DNA of 7,639 bases, from assembly GCA_021802025.1 (NCBI GenBank), contig JAKABC010000082.1:1-7639 (forward strand), read 5' to 3'. The notes beneath the pieces were generated by a model. The model was not told where the DNA came from and made no database searches. It saw only the letters and a program-made list of their open reading frames with translations. This DNA comes from Actinomycetes bacterium. GTDB lineage: Bacteria > Actinomycetota > Acidimicrobiia > Acidimicrobiales > RAAP-2. This document shows positions 6,935 to 7,639 of the stretch, piece by piece (within the stretch, counting starts at the first letter, position 1; every line of letters starts with the position of its first letter). The position numbers were made by a program, and so were the translations under genes.

Positions 6935-7639
6935 GTGGCGACCCCGCGCACGTTCGCGATCCGCACCTTCGGCTGCCAGATGAACGAGCACGACTCGGAG
7001 CGTCTGGCCGGGCTCCTCGTCGCCGACGGGCTCGTCCCGGCCCCTCCGGGGGCCGAGGCCGACGTCATCGTCCTCAACACCTGCACCATCCGTGACAACG
7101 CCGACCAGCGCCTCTACGGCACGCTCGGCCACCTCAAGGCCCTCAAGGACACCCGCCCCGACCTGCAGATCGCGGTGGGCGGCTGCGCGGCCCAGAAGGA
7201 CCGGGAGCGCATCGCCGAGCGGGCCCCGTGGGTCGACGTCGTCTTCGGCACCCACAACCTGGCCGCGGCGCCGGCCCTGTTGCGCCGGGCCCGGAGCGAG
7301 GGGCCCCTCGTCGAGGTGCTCGACGCGCCCGACCCCGAGGTCAACCGCGACGCCGCCCCCGCGCTCTACGCGGTGCGCGAGCTGCCCTTCGCCGCGTGGG
7401 TGACGATCCAGACCGGGTGCGACAACTCCTGCGCGTACTGCATCGTGCCGGCGGTGCGCGGCCCGGAGATCTCTCGCCCCTTTGAGGACCTGGTGGAGGA
7501 GGCGAACCGGCTGGCCGCGAGCGGGGTCAGCGAGGTGACCCTCCTCGGCCAGAACGTCAACTCCTACGGCCGTGACATCACCGGACGCCGGCCCCTCTTC
7601 GCCGACCTCCTGCGCGCGGTCGGGGCGGTCGAGGGCATC
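6935..7639 (+). CDS. miaB: tRNA-2-methylthio-N6-dimethylallyladenosine synthase MiaB, partial (N-terminal 235 codons)
   Basis: This radical-SAM methylthiotransferase adds a methylthio group at C2 of i6A37 in tRNAs reading UNN codons, using two iron-sulfur clusters. The visible part starts MATPRTFAIRTFGCQMNEHD. It carries the three N-terminal UPF0004-domain cysteines C14 (FGCQMNEHDSER), C50 (NTCTIRDNAD) and C84 (GGCAAQKD), ligands of the auxiliary cluster. The radical-SAM triad follows as C162-x3-C166-x2-C169 in GCDNSCAYCIVPAVRGPEIS. The segment LLGQNVNSYG further supports MiaB over related methylthiotransferases such as RimO. The gene runs off the right edge, so the rest of the radical-SAM barrel and the TRAM domain are not seen. 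GTG 6935 is chosen because the conserved N-terminus begins directly after it and the in-frame upstream region is the end of the transporter gene. Confidence 0.95.
   Translation, partial: MATPRTFAIRTFGCQMNEHDSERLAGLLVADGLVPAPPGAEADVIVLNTCTIRDNADQRLYGTLGHLKALKDTRPDLQIAVGGCAAQKDRERIAERAPWVDVVFGTHNLAAAPALLRRARSEGPLVEVLDAPDPEVNRDAAPALYAVRELPFAAWVTIQTGCDNSCAYCIVPAVRGPEISRPFEDLVEEANRLAASGVSEVTLLGQNVNSYGRDITGRRPLFADLLRAVGAVEGI

Noticed and set aside
1..7639. Mobile element, CRISPR array, tRNA/rRNA or intrinsic terminator
   Set aside because: I saw no spaced direct repeats, transposase, inverted-repeat ends, tRNA-like segments or GC hairpin followed by a T run. Gaps between genes are nearly absent, leaving no room for such features.

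Overview
The window is very GC-rich (well above 70% by eye) with strongly G/C-ending codons, GTG starts and short intergenic gaps. That fits a high-GC actinobacterium. The gene set and the leaderless-looking starts suggest an Acidimicrobiia-type lineage, but this is inference; no rRNA or marker in the window proves it. It reads as ordinary chromosome: no mobile element, CRISPR array, tRNA, rRNA or phage gene is visible.

Layout: (1) 1-1547, minus strand: a FUSC-family membrane protein whose C-terminal end runs off the left edge. (2) 1548-1612: a 65-bp divergent promoter region shared by the FUSC gene and ftsK. (3) 1613-3988, plus strand: ftsK, a DNA translocase. (4) 3992-5203: a secreted or membrane-anchored S11-family D-Ala-D-Ala carboxypeptidase, 3 nt after ftsK. 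(5) 5208-6053: thrB, homoserine kinase. (6) 6050-6925: an EamA-family transporter resembling the threonine/homoserine exporter RhtA, overlapping thrB by 4 nt (GTGA). (7) 6935-7639: the N-terminal 235 codons of miaB, running off the right edge. No stretch above 300 bases lacks a gene.

Functionally there are two pairs and two single genes. ftsK and the carboxypeptidase are both cell division or wall functions and are probably co-transcribed. thrB and the RhtA-like exporter act on the same metabolite pool, homoserine and threonine, and are translationally coupled. miaB (tRNA ms2i6A modification) seems to have its own promoter, and so does the divergent FUSC gene.

Three start codons (FUSC, thrB, miaB) are preceded by a TAnnnT hexamer with a spacer of exactly 6 nt. 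This is the arrangement expected for a leaderless mRNA starting at or next to the start codon. ftsK has the same kind of hexamer at 8 nt. I see no clearly undescribed multi-gene system. The points most worth a second look are the leaderless promoters, the thrB-exporter coupling, and the altered second active-site motif of the carboxypeptidase.
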